DNA from: Russula earlei
Lineage: Eukaryota; Basidiomycota; Agaricomycetes; Russulales; Russulaceae
DNA: 64,000 bases
Direction: 5' to 3'
Assembly (NCBI GenBank): GCA_025769875.1
Contig: JAGFNK010000023.1
Span: forward strand, 203,756-267,755
Position 1 is the stretch's first letter. Every line of letters begins with the position of its first letter. Both the position numbers and the translations under genes were made by a program. This document shows, in pieces, positions 1 to 11,201 of this stretch. The notes beneath the pieces were generated by a model. The model saw only the letters and a program-made list of their open reading frames with translations. It made no database searches and was not told the origin of the DNA.

Positions 1-1402
1 GCCTTGCGCCCATTACTATTGGTTACCCACCAGTCGGACAGACTTTCAGACATACTAAAAATAAAGATTGAAACTTCTTTTAAAATGGGGGTAAAAAGTC
101 CTGATTAATACAAGTCCATCCGTGGTCTTTTTGTGCCAAAAGATGCTCATTTGACGTTTTCCTTTGACTGTCCGATTGGTGGGGTCACCAATAGTATTGC
201 TTCCTTGTTTCTTATTGAAGCAGGCTGCGTCAACCTCGCGTACGTATCGTTTGATTTTTGTCTCGCCTTGACTGAATCAAATGAGGCCCGAATGAGGACA
301 GGAACGACATTGATTTGATTGTTTATTGATGGTTCCTGCGAGATGAGAGGTGTCGGAATGGCCATGAGCTTCCTAGGCTATGCACGCTTGATAAGTTGAA
401 GCTGTGCGATCGAAGGATTCTCCCTCGCGACTGTAACTCCTTTAGACCGAGATATATTTGTCGTCCAATCATCGACTAGCAACCATGCTTGGACATTGAG
501 GAATGAATGTGTGCTGCGAGTGGCAAGTGATAAAACGCACGCTGGATAGATGCAGTGTTGCTGCGCTTATCAAACTCTCGGGCAATTCTTGCAATCCCTA
601 GAGAATTTAATATACGATGTCTGGTACCTCACAACAAGGTCCATGTATCTTTGAAAACATGTTGTGTTGTATGGTGATCGACTGAGGGAACATGGCCAAT
701 GCAGGGGCAAGCCTGAGGCATAGCATCGGTAGGCTCAAGTTATCAAATCATAAGTGAGAGACAGACCTGTTACTAGTATTAGTATTCATGTCAGTGCATT
801 CGGCGGGCACAAATCGGCGGAGGGCATATCCACGGCACACTGTTCCTTGGCAACCCCCATACTTGTCGTTCCAGAATCATGCTCGCCTCACAAAGGAGTC
901 GCTTAAGTGATGCTGTAGCAGCCTAGTACAGACGTTTTCGGTGTATACAGTCGGGGAGGGTAGGTACCTCCATCAGGCCGTGGTGGTGTTTATAGACCCG
1001 ATCTCGATGGGGCCCGATGAATAGGCTCAGGCTCAGCGCTCAGGCCTCAGGACTCATCAAAGTCGATGCGATGCTACTGTTGATGCATATCCGGAGCATC
1101 TAACCCCGTGCCAAACAACTATCCCAACCAAGATAATATGATGGTAACTATTAGGGGAGCAGGGTTTTGTTTTTCGGGTGTGACAGAGGAGGGATTGGCA
1201 ATGTTCGAACTTTGGGAAACAGGTGACATTACCAATACAATACATACTGTGGGATGAACGTGCAGTGCCGCGTGTAATTTATTATCGACCACGACGATGC
1301 CGCAGGACGGCGCTGTTCCATAGTGATAGGGAGAGAGAGTGCCATAAATACTCGCACACTTACTCTAAGCGCCGCACGTCGCTTACTTCCTCCTGCCACA
1401 TC
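1..1402. other. No gene seen (left edge to kinase start)
   Basis: Only short open frames without splice continuity or recognisable motifs lie here. The last few hundred bases presumably include the promoter of the protein kinase gene. No tRNA or repeat was recognised. Confidence 0.5.
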
Positions 1403-3299
1403 ATGGGGAACTCTCAAAGCCAAAGCCAGTCTCCCAACCCCATCAACAAATTACCCCGCAAGATTGCCGGAAAGCTTCCAGTGCCCTCACTGCGAGACCG
1501 TGGCAAGGATTCCGGCTATCAGTCTGCCTCCGCCAGCTCGTCGGGGACTGCAGTGAAGGGGGGCCGCACGAATGAGACCGTCTCGAGCACCACGGCTGTC
1601 AACAACACCGGCGGTGAAAGTGGCGGCAGCACGCCACGGCCCGAAACGGCGCCGGCCGTCGTAGAAAAGCCTAGCGACACCCCGGCGCAACCGACCGAAA
1701 CTGTATGTCCTCCGCACCGCAGAGTAATGCTCTTTATGGGTTGGCTCACCGACTACCGATATCCTCGTCGTTCCCTCCCCCCTTACCTCGTACGTTTCTC
1801 TACAGCCTAAAGCTCCCCTCGAGATGCCAAGTTCTGTTACCGTCCCATGTCAGGTAATTTTGTCCTCTGGTAATGTGGAGCCCCTAATTCTGAAACGAGT
1901 CATCATCAGTACCGCACCGGAAAAACACTGGGAAGTGGGACGTATGCAATCGTCAAGGAGGCTGTCCACATTAAAACGGGGAAGTATTACGCCTGCAAGG
2001 TGATCAACAAGAAACTCATGGAGGGACGGGAGTTCATGGTGCGTCTATGTCCACGCCACCAGCATATCGCCCACGCGCAGCTCCTCGTTTCTGATACCGA
2101 TACCGATACCGACATAGGTCCGGAATGAAATCGCCGTCCTGAAACGAGTGTCTAGTGGCCATTCAAATATTGTTACACTTTACGACTACTTCGAGGTGAA
2201 TCTTTTTCATCGCGTTTTCGACTCGAAAGAAATCGTTCCTGATCGACAAACCCAGACAACAAACAACCTATACCTTTGTTTCGACCTTTGCAGCGGTGGT
2301 GAACTTTTTGACAGGATATGCGCCAAGGGCAACTACCATGAACCGTAAGTTGAGTGACTTTATGCTTTGTATTCTCCCTAACGCCCACTAGCGATGCGGC
2401 GGCCCTGGTGCGCACTATCATGAAGGCTGTGCAATACATCCACGACAGTGGTATCGTCCATCGTGATCTCAAGCCCGAGAACTTGCTTTTCCGAACACCT
2501 GCTGAGGATGCGGACATCATGATTGCCGACTTCGGGTTGAGCCGTGTGCATGGAAGGAGGAAAAGTTCCATCTGCTTCACGGAGATTTGTGGGACACCAG
2601 GTTATATGGCTCCCGAAATCTTCAAGAAGAGTATGTGGCGTACCAGACTATTGATGAATCTCCGCAGCTGACAGTTGACGGTCGGGCAGCGGGTCATGGG
2701 AAGCCGGTGGACATATGGGCGATGGGCGTTATCACCTACTTCCTGCTGGGAGGCTACACGCCATTCGATCGCGATAACCAGCAACTGGAAATGCAGGCTA
2801 TCATTGCCGGCGATTACAAATTTGAACCAGGCATGTTCTGACACGTCCAACTGCCACCCTATCTGATGGTGGACGAACAGCGGAGTACTGGGCAAACGTG
2901 TCTGACGTCGCGAAAGACTTTGTCTCGAATTGCCTGACGGTGGACCCCAAGAAGCGCCCGACGGCCGCAGAAATGTTAGAGCACGGGTGGCTCGCAGACG
3001 AGAAGCCTCATTATGTGCCCGACCCTGAAAGCCCAACCGGTGGCCCCACAGACCTGCTTCCGCATATACAGAAACGACTGGATGCAAAGAGCCGCTGTGA
3101 GTGTCCAGTCCAGCTTTGTCGTCCGCTACGCTGTCCCACTCATGCAATTCTGACTTGCAGTCCGCCGGGCCGTGTGGGGAATTACCGCAATGAGACGGTT
3201 CTCGACGCTTGCATCATTACAGACTGGCACGGGTGCGGGCGAACTTCAAGCGAACTGTGAACAAATACAAGGAGGAATCGGAGAAAGAAGAAATAAACT
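1403..3299 (+). CDS. Calcium/calmodulin-dependent protein kinase (CaMK-like Ser/Thr kinase)
   Basis: A cytosolic Ser/Thr kinase of the CaMK group, expected to phosphorylate targets when Ca2+-calmodulin binds its C-terminal tail. The start MGNSQSQS could be N-myristoylated (Gly2). About 100 Ser/Gly-rich residues precede the kinase domain. Spliced exons give the glycine loop GSGTYAIVKEA, the lysine in YACKVI, HRDLKPEN, DFGLSRV, GTPGYMAPE and DIWAMGVITYFLLGG, in the right order. After the domain, the segment around FRRAVWGITAMRRF is a basic amphipathic helix of the calmodulin-binding type. Introns include 1703-1805, 1853-1909, 2631-2674 and a GC-AG intron at 2831-2880. The last ~25 residues are uncertain: the frame of KYKEESEKEE, which ends in a stop near 3299, is reached only by a one-base shift or an alternative splice near 3220-3235. 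Confidence 0.88.
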
Positions 3300-4433
3300 G
3301 AGGTACGTTACGTTTGCGTTTCAGCCGTTGTCCGTTCTTTGGGTGACACCGGAACGTACAGGGTCAGGCTTTGTTGCATCATCACAACGAAGGGGGCGAG
3401 GCCGAGGAGAACGGGGCTGTTGGTCTGGAGACAGCAGTGCACATCCTACCAGGTGAAGGACGCCAAAATCTTAAGGGTAGACCGTCTCGAACTCACAGTA
3501 TATATAACGTTTCCGCTGATGTAGTAATTGTGGGTGGTTTGCAGGGGCTCTACAGTGTCTTTAGTTGAATACCTGATTTGCATATTTTGTTGATACGGTC
3601 TTTCCATGCCGATCCGTCATTTGCTCTCCGAACGAGATCGTGGCAGGCAAAGTTGATGTTTACCTGACGTTTGCTGATGCCGAATCATTGCATTGCTTGC
3701 GGTTTTTACTGCTTAAATATGCAGGCGTCTGCGCCAAAGCTGTATTACTCCTGCAACGCCGTGGAGCGTGTGGGTCCGGGTGTTCGAGGCTGTTACTGCA
3801 CTTCGGTGCAGAGTGGGGCCTCGACACGGTCATCGTTCAGGCCCCCAGCGAAAACGTAAGGCAAATATATAGTTTGCCTGATCTTTCCTAGGCACCTTCG
3901 GTTGTTGCCCGACAATATATAACAGGCGGTGGGTGCTAGGGCTGCTCCTCCTTGCTTTGTGGTCCCTCTCATAGAGCACTCCGAGCCGAGTCATACCCTC
4001 CCGGCATTCACGAGGAATAGGATGTCTCCTAGCCTTTCTCACCTTATCGGGTGATATGCGAGGCATCATTCTCAGCCGCGGACTGTTATACCTCCCGGTG
4101 GTTTGGGGGCAAATAAGGCGAAGGACGCCCATCGATGATGAATGCGGGTCATCTAATCACCGCAGCGGCCCATAGCGCCCATCCTCTAAACACCCCGGTG
4201 GCGGTGCCGCTTACCTTTCCCCGTCCCACTCGTCTCTTCTCTACTGTCATCTGCCCATATCTCGCGCTTGTGTTAGTCAAACCTCGTTACTCCTCGTCCG
4301 TCGCCTCATGTGTCAGAAAGCGGCCTCTTTGCGTTTCTCCGCGATGCACGCACCAGCATCGTTATAAACCTTTCCTTTTGCATGCACTCCTTGGCACACA
4401 TCCTGCCGTCATCCCTGCCCTAGGACAACCATC
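3300..4433. other. Intergenic, no gene supported
   Basis: This is the 3' flank of the kinase and the promoter side of the MFS gene. Short open frames here lack splice partners or motifs. Confidence 0.5.
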
Positions 4434-6318
4434 ATGGCTGGACTATTCCACGACACATTGTTCGCCCGCACCGTCCGTGCTGTCCTTGGGCCCACGTATT
4501 TCCCCCACCTCGATGAGATGAACCCGCCCTCTGTCTATCAACGAACCATTAAAAAAAAACTGTCTTCAGAAACTACTTTTGGCCCGGCCAGAGAGGACCA
4601 TGATGACCCATTGAATGCACGTGGACGCGGTTACGGCGCATACGATGCACAGGAAGCGCATGCGGCTGATTCGGAGGCCACATTAGCTGCAGATGATATG
4701 CCATCACCTGTGAAAGAAGAAGGGAAAGACTCCACGCTAGTAACGTGGTATGGCCCCGATGATCCAGAAGTATGTCGAGCTTATTGTTCTTCCCATGTCC
4801 CTCACGACAGACTTCTTTGCGAAGAACCCAATGAACTGGTCGCGATTCAAGAAACTTTTCGTTATGTTTCAAGTCTACCTCCTCACTTTCTCTGTCTACT
4901 TCGGCGCTGCAGTTTATACTGCCGGATTCACCGACGTATCGCAAAGATTCCATGTCAGTGACGTCGCCGCGACCGTTGGCCTTACGGTATTCCTGCTCGG
5001 GTGTGGAACCGGTTGGCCTTTTCGATTTTCCAAGTTGTCCTCGTCACTGATCTGCAATCCGTTGGGCAGGGCCGATGCTTTGGTCGCCAATGAGCGAAAT
5101 GCCTTTCATCGGGCGGATGCCCATCTATTGGTTTACGCTACTCCTATTCGTCATCCTTCAAGTTCCCACAGCACTGGCGTCAAACCTGGGCATGCTCTTG
5201 GCGTTCCGCTTCATTACCGCCTTCGTCGGCTCACCAGTTCTCGCAACTGGGGGTGCCACCGTAGGCTGACATATACATTCCCAAAAAGCGGGTATATGGC
5301 ATCACTCTCTGGGGCGCTTTTGCTGTATGTGCCCCTGCCACAGCGCCCATTATGGGCGGCTTTGCAACTCATGCGAAGAGCTGGCGATGGACCATATGGA
5401 TGTTGATGTGGCTGGGTTCCTTCACACTTGTCATCCTTTTCTTCTTCTTCCCCGAGACCTCTTCCTCCAACATTCTCTATCGTCGCGCCAAGCGTCTTCG
5501 CCAGGCCACAGGCGACAATCGGCTCAAAGCGCAGTCGGAAATAGAGGCCGAGAGCATGACCGGACGCGAAATCGCCCTCACTATCCTGGTCCGGCCATTC
5601 ACGCTTATGGTCCAGGAGCCCATTGTCCTGGCACTCAACCTGTACATCGCGCTCATCTACGCAGTGTTCTACCTCTGGTTCGAGTCATTCCCCATTGTAT
5701 TCATTGGAATCTACCATTTCAAGCCGCAGCTACTCGGTCTCGCATTCCTCGGTATGTTGGGTGGGATCATTGCCACCGTGCCCCCTTACTTCTATTTCAT
5801 CTATAACGTCGAGGAGAAGATGTATGATGAGAACGGCCAGATCAAACCCGAGAAGCGAATGCCTACCGCAATCTTTGCCTCATTCCTCGCACCCATCTCT
5901 TTGCTTTGGTTCGGTTGGACTGCTCGCGCAAGCATCCATTGGATTGTGCCGATTCTCGGGTCGAGTATCTACCCTGGTGCATCGCTTCTTCTCTTTGTGA
6001 GTGTTATATCTGGTTTCCGCGTGCTGGCTATAAGATACTGCGGCTGACACTCGCTCTTCGTAGAACGTAGTGCTGAATTACCTTGCGGACGCATACCCAA
6101 GATATGCGGCGAGCGTGCTCGCAGGGAATGACCTCATGCGATGTGCATTTGCGGCAGGCTTCCCCCTCTTCGGAGCGGCGATGAATCGTAATCTCGGGGT
6201 TGGGTGGGCGAGCACCCTCCTTGCGTTACTTTCGTGCGCCTTCATTCCCATACCGATTCTTCTGAACATCTACGGTGAGCGCATACGACTTGCAAGCAGG
6301 CGTGCGCTGCACCACTAA
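4434..6318 (+). CDS. MFS transporter, DHA1 drug/polyamine-type, with an internal frameshift
   Basis: Plasma-membrane proton antiporter of the fungal DHA1 group (polyamine or multidrug type). The N-terminal cytosolic part leads into the family signature [10 protein letters not shown] / NPMNWS, joined across intron 4770-4824. Intron 5012-5069 joins GCGTG to PMLWSPMSE, and intron 5997-6063 precedes the last two helices. About twelve hydrophobic segments are visible. The spliced reading frame is interrupted at 5267-5269: GATVG is followed by a TGA, while the family continuation [16 protein letters not shown] resumes one base later. No intron can explain a one-base shift, so this is a +1 insertion (sequencing error or a genuine lesion). 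Substrate cannot be told from sequence. The stop is the TAA at 6316-6318. Confidence 0.85.
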
Positions 6319-6657
6319 GAAGTTGACTGTATATAACTGGAGTGATGGCTTAAGTACAAAGTCTTGTCATCAGCACTACGAATTTGGGACTCTGCACGCA
6401 TGTTCAACCAGCTATTTTTTTTTTTACATGTACTTTATTTAATAAGGAGCTTTGCTGTTGTAATGATGTAATCCATCCCAAACTCCCACGCATCACGTGT
6501 CGGCTGCAAGCCCCTCTGTTGCTGTGTTCGTGTCAGTCGCAAACTCACCTTGATTCCTCCCACCTTCCACCCACCTTACACTCCTAGTTCATCTGACCTC
6601 TCCCTTTGTTTATTTCCCCTGGAGGTATGAACTCGAAAGAATACGCGGATCCCGAAG

Positions 6658-7846
6658 ATGATAGATTCTCCAACGCCAGAAGAGGACGAGGAAGTCTCCG
6701 AAGACGACTCAGTGGGCATCCAAGAGCAAAACCAAGATGGAGATCGTAACGGAAACAACGGAAAGGCCATGACGATGGAGGAAAGGAAGGCAAAGATGCA
6801 GCAGCTTAGAGCAAAAATGGTGCGCCGTGCCCCTTCTTCTCTAAGTTACGGACTGTCCCCTCATCGTCGTCGTCGTCATCATCATCACAACTGCAGCGGT
6901 CGTCGGCGCTCGCGAATCGTGCCTCCGTGATCGAAGAATCCGCAAAGTCTAAAAGCGCCGCGCGCGACCTCGTGCGGCTTGAAAAGCAGCGAAGGCTAGC
7001 CGAGACGCTCCGACTGAGGGCGGATGCCGAGGAGCGGGGCGAGGATGTGGAGAGGCAGAAGAACTGGGAGTGGACCATCGAGGAGAACGAGGAGTGGGAG
7101 AAGAAGCTGGCGAGGAAGGCTCGGAGGGCCGATTTTGAGTTTCACGGTACGCGACGTCTCCTCACTTTCTCATTTCTCCCCCTTGCTCACGGTATTCCTC
7201 TTCTCCAAGATGATGCGCACGCCGCTCGGCGGAAATACAAGAAGGATGTCGATAAGTTCAAGCCAGATTTAGAAACTTACAATAGACAGAAGGAGGCTGC
7301 GATGGGGCTGGCTCCTGGGACGCTTTCGCAAAGTGGAACATCAGCATTCTCATTAACAAGTTTCGACCCAACTCAGGAGTCATCAAGCTCTCAGGCGAAT
7401 CCATTTGATCTTTCCCCCCCCCCTTTTGACGCTGCTGACTCTGGGCTTCTAGATGGTCCCAACCGCTCACCAGCAGCAGGTGGCAGCCGAAAGCCTCTAC
7501 CGTGACGCGAATAGCTTGTTGTACGCCGACAACAAGCCTTCCGACGAGGCAATTGATCGCGTTATCGGAAAGATCAATCAAGAGTACGTTGGAGCGTTCC
7601 CTTCGCTTGTCATTATCCGCTTACTCTGTTAGCCTCGACAAACGGCGCAAGTTCTCTAGAAAGCGTGCGAACGAAGATTCAGGAGATATTACATATATCA
7701 ACGAGAAGAACCGCATCTTCAACAAGAAGGTAGGACCGCTCTTGGTCCTTTCTCACCTTTACTAATGCCACTTTCAAGATCGCGCGTTACTTTGATAAAT
7801 ATACAGCGGAAATACGCGCAAGCTTCGAGCGCGGGACCGCGCTGTG
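6658..7846 (+). CDS. SYF2: Pre-mRNA-splicing factor SYF2
   Basis: Component of the Prp19-associated (NTC) spliceosome complex in the nucleus. The acidic N-terminus is followed by MEERKAKMQQLRAKM, a Lys/Arg-rich helical region, and the family core RRKYKKDVDKFKPD. The C-terminus carries the hallmark GDITYINEKNRIFNKK, then RYFDKYTAEIRASFERGTAL and stop. Introns: 6820-6896, one near 7146-7210, one near 7582-7631 and one near 7729-7779. A frame break lies near 7455-7485: the frame ending GPNRSPAAGG stops at 7505, whereas VAAESLYRDANSLLYADN continues one frame over. A small deletion next to repeated ACCGC could explain it; an unseen intron is the alternative. The ATG at 6658 was chosen because the upstream ATG at 6627 is out of frame. 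Confidence 0.88.
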
Positions 7847-9585
7847 AGTTTGGTGTAGCCCTGTTAGATCGGGTCACCTGTACCGTTGCCGTTGTATGTA
7901 TTGTCGTGATAGATTAATCTTTCGCCTACTCCCTGGACAATGCTACCGTTACAAGCACTGTACGCAGAATTATCATGGGCGATATAGTTCATCTCACCAA
8001 AGATGGTTCTCGCTGCCCTGTAAGGTGTCCTACCTCCCACCTGAATCACGGAATCACGCCTCTCCTTACCACCAACTGTTATCCCTCCTTCATTCCCTTT
8101 CCTCTCCCCATCCCTTCGCCCGGCCTTGACCCTTTCCTCAAGATCCCACGCCCCTCACGCGCCCTCGATCACGATCGCCTCCTTTGCCACCGGACGCGAG
8201 GGCTCGCTGCCCTAGCGCGCCTCGATTCACATTCCTCGCCACGTCGCTCTTTTCGTCAAGAACGTGTAGGATTTATGATTGGTCAGGTAGTATGCTCTGA
8301 TATCATAGATGCGATTGTCCATGTTTCACTTTCTTTCATACGTTCTCGATTGTTCCTTGTCTTCGCCTTCATGGTCTCGATTTCGCGCGTTTTCGGATCT
8401 TTCTTTCTCTTTCCCTTTGATCTCCGTCATGTATTTAAAGCTCTAGCCACTCCCTTTGAATGCAGTTGATTCCGAGCAGCCCTTTGTCTTTGCTTTCGTC
8501 AAGATAACCGCTTGCTCTGTCACTCTGCTCCCTCTGTTATCATCCAGTCCTTTTCTCTGAAACTCAAGCGTACCGATCCGGCGCGCTACAGCCCTCATCT
8601 GCACCTGCCATCCCCGCCTTATTATCAGGACAGGAAATTCGTCGTTCTCAAGCTTCTGAGCTGTCATATGATTGTGAATTCCAATGTGCTAGGAGACCGC
8701 TAGTTGCAGTGACAAATACCGCTCCACTGCATTTTCGCCATCATGTAAAATATCATACCAGAACCAACACCCTCAGTGGATGCTGTGATATTCGACCGGG
8801 AATATAAATCACGACTCCCCGGTTAGTGAAAAGGATACCCAAAAAAACCTAAAAATTGCTCAGTCAGTCAAAAGCGTTCAAAATGCACCAAATACGAAAG
8901 GAAAGGAAAAATGTCAGGTTGCAGAACAGATGTCATCAAATGGAAAAGAATTCCATTAGACTGTTGAGCTTGTTTTTTTTTTTTGTGAATTGTACTCATC
9001 ATTGAGAGACAACGACCGGGGGGCGATATCTCAGGAGGGTATGTTTAAAAAAGAGAACTCACCGCCTTCATGGACCCGTAGTTGTGGCCATGAAAACTTG
9101 GGATTTTGAGACAAAGGTAAAGAGCCGTGCGTGAGGTCTCACCCAACCCACAAAATCGTGTTGTGGTCCCACTACCCTAGTATAGGGTTAAACTGGATAT
9201 AGAGTATTGAATTTTTCTTAAACCCATGGACCCAATATTCCATCGGCTTTAACAGATTATGGGTTACTACAACCATAGGTTAGGACAGAGTCGATTGTAC
9301 CAGCTCGTGGAAGAGACGTAAACACCGCATTTGCTTCACGAATCTGCGCTTGCTGGTATCGGTGCGCCTCGGCTTCACATTCTCCATCGAGACAGTTGGG
9401 TTCCTGCCCTCAGCTTCAATTTTTCATACCGTTGCCAGAACATCCGAGCCATCCGGTTGACCTCATGCATCAGTGCCTGGGCGGGTGATGCGATGCCTTG
9501 GGTTAGAATCGGGCAGAGTCCCTTCCGCAAAGATGAGTGCAGTACTGTGCTTGACCAGCCCGTGACGAGCAAGCCCGAGTTTGGG
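7847..9585. other. Intergenic, no gene supported
   Basis: About 1.7 kb without a convincing coding region. The 164-codon open frame at 7975-8469 is compositionally odd (Ser/Pro/Phe-rich) and shows no motif. A short palindrome CCCTA-GTA-TAGGG lies near 9174-9187. The segment holds the SYF2 3' flank and the LSM6 promoter. Confidence 0.45.
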
Positions 9586-9594
9586 TTAGGGTTT
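9586..9594 (+). promoter_or_regulatory. Telobox-like TTAGGGTTT upstream of LSM6
   Basis: TTAGGGTTT ends 24 bases before the LSM6 start codon. Telomere-repeat-like boxes bind Myb-type factors (for example Tbf1 in yeasts) and occur in promoters of RNA and translation genes in several eukaryotes. A function here is inference from a single short match. Confidence 0.25.
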
Positions 9595-9618
9595 ATTGGT
9601 TTAGTGCACTCCTCAACG

Positions 9619-10020
9619 ATGCCAATGGACGGCACACCACCTCCCCCGGAAGCTACACCGCCACCGCCTCCACCAGTCACATCCGGATCACCAACAGAAT
9701 TCCTGAAAAATGTAGTTGGCAAGCGTGTCGTAGTTCGCCTGACATCTGGAGTCGACTACCTTGGCATGTTCTTCTCGCGATTGCGTCGAGCTCGGGTGGG
9801 ACTTAACCGATCTCAGGTGTCCTATCCTGCCTTGATGGATACATGAACATCGCCCTTGAGCAGACAGAGGAGCACGTTAATGGAACGGTGACGAATCGTT
9901 ATGGGGATGCGTTCATCCGTGGCAACAACGGTGCGATGCTCCTCTTTATGTCTTGCTGCTCTCCGACGTCTGACGTCTTCACGCAAAGTACTCTATATAT
10001 CGGCTGCTGAACCATTGTGA
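9619..10020 (+). CDS. LSM6: U6 snRNA-associated Sm-like protein LSm6
   Basis: Subunit of the Lsm1-7 (cytoplasmic mRNA decapping) and Lsm2-8 (nuclear U6 snRNP) rings. A Pro-rich N-terminal extension (about 25 residues) precedes the Sm fold: EFLKNVVGKRVVVRLTSGVDY (Sm1, partly quoted), then LSCLDGYMNIALEQTEE, then the Sm2 motif RYGDAFIRGNNVLYIS, ending AAEPL. It is spliced from three exons. The first intron, 9764-9816, must start with GC because only the G|GT junction restores YLGVLSCLDG. The second intron, 9931-9988, is GT-AG. The frame is fully open, with no lesion. Confidence 0.93.
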
Positions 10021-10138
10021 TTTTTTTTCAAGTGCGCCTCGGGATACAGAACCTCGTGTAGCATTGCACGTACAATCCTTACTGCGTATTCGGTTACAGG
10101 TAGAATGGGTAACACGGCTGCAGCGCTAATCAAAACAG

Positions 10139-11168
10139 CTAACCGTTACAATCACACCACATAAAGTCGTCTGGGTTGGTCCCGAAATCGTCCAGGGCCT
10201 CGTCATACGCAGTCGTATCCAGCCTGCAGTAAGACGTCAGACCGGGGGTACACACACGCCCACGAGGTGCTCACTTGTTTCCCAGCTTGCTAGCACCGAG
10301 GATGGGCTTTTCAGCCGACTTTGACTTTTTCCTTTCCGCTGGTTTTCTCCCGTTGTTCGCGCTGTTTCTCATTCGCAAGCGCAGTAAGTCCGCTCGCCGC
10401 TTTGCGTACGTCGACATCATCACGCGGCGGCGCAGCAAGGGCGCGCACGTGGTGCTCGACAAAAGCGGCATAGAGTGGCTTGTCCTGGTGTCGTTTGACG
10501 ACTTGCGCGATGATGGCGTCTGAAAGGGTGATAAACTCCTCTTTGGACTTGGGCGTTGATTCGAGGATCTTGTCGAGGTCCGCGTCGGACGAGCCTGGTA
10601 TGGTGGGGGGTTACGCGTGAGATACAGGAAGGAGTGCTCGCTCGACCAGAACAAGGGGCCAGCGCACACGCACCCACCCTTCACGGTAGCGGATCCGAAG
10701 AGCTCGGTGGCATTGCGCAGATCGGACTCGAGCTCGCGCTCCTTCTCGAGCCGCGCTTTAGCACGAGGGTCGAGCACCGCGTCCCTCGTCGTAGTCCACC
10801 TGGCTATTTCCTGAGGAGAGCTGCGATTGGCGCGTAGCCTCCTTCTCTGCGAAGCTTCTGCTTGAGAGTTCCCTTCCTCTTTGGAGGGGCTGCCGGGGGG
10901 GACGCCGGCTCTTCCTGGTCCATCGCTCGGCAAAAAAAATTCACGTCGATGAGGGAGAGACATCTCGGTCGGACGCAGAGTGTGAAAGCTCACGACGGGC
11001 CCATCGTCATCTCCGTCCTCTCCTTCCCAACTGCTCTTAGTTGCCAGCGCCTTCTTGGGTACAGGACGCGCAGGAGAGTCGCCCTCGGCACCCTCCACCC
11101 TGACCCCTGACAGTGAGCAGCGAACGGCGAGATGAGACGGAGAATGATGACCGACTCCAGTCTGACAT
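10139..11168 (-). CDS. HCR1: Translation initiation factor eIF3 subunit J (HCR1), with several frameshifts
   Basis: Loosely bound eIF3 subunit that acts at the 40S decoding centre and in ribosome recycling. Reading right to left: MSDW start; SSWEGEDGDDDGPV; PPKRKGTLKQKL; DPRAKARLEKERELESDLRNA; ATELFG; the helical domain with ITLSDAIIAQVV and KPLYAAFVEHHVRAL; then LGASKLGNK joined by a final intron to DEALDDFGTNPDDFM, the family's usual end (here with six extra residues to a TAG). Three frame changes with no possible intron were found, near 10848-10850, 10783-10785 and 10330-10345. The first two each fit one extra base. This is either error-rich sequence or a decayed copy. The identity is secure; the exact protein is not. 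Confidence 0.82.
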
Positions 11169-11201
11169 TGATTCACGGTTCTACCTGCTTGGGAACGAGA
11201 A

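Noticed and set aside
1223..1402. N-terminal extension of the kinase frame upstream of the chosen ATG
   Set aside because: The extension is Arg/Tyr-rich with no homology, whereas ATG 1403 opens MGNSQSQS, a sensible myristoylation-type start.
2096..2113. GATACC x3 microsatellite
   Set aside because: It lies within a kinase intron just before the acceptor and shows no further structure; unlikely to be functional.
5261..5345. Intron removing the MFS frameshift (donor GTAGGC at 5261)
   Set aside because: Such an intron would delete the conserved [16 protein letters not shown] segment. A one-base insertion explains the data better.
7975..8469. 164-codon plus-strand open frame
   Set aside because: No ATG-context, splice or motif support. 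Composition is Ser/Phe/Pro-rich and unlike neighbouring proteins, so it is most likely chance.
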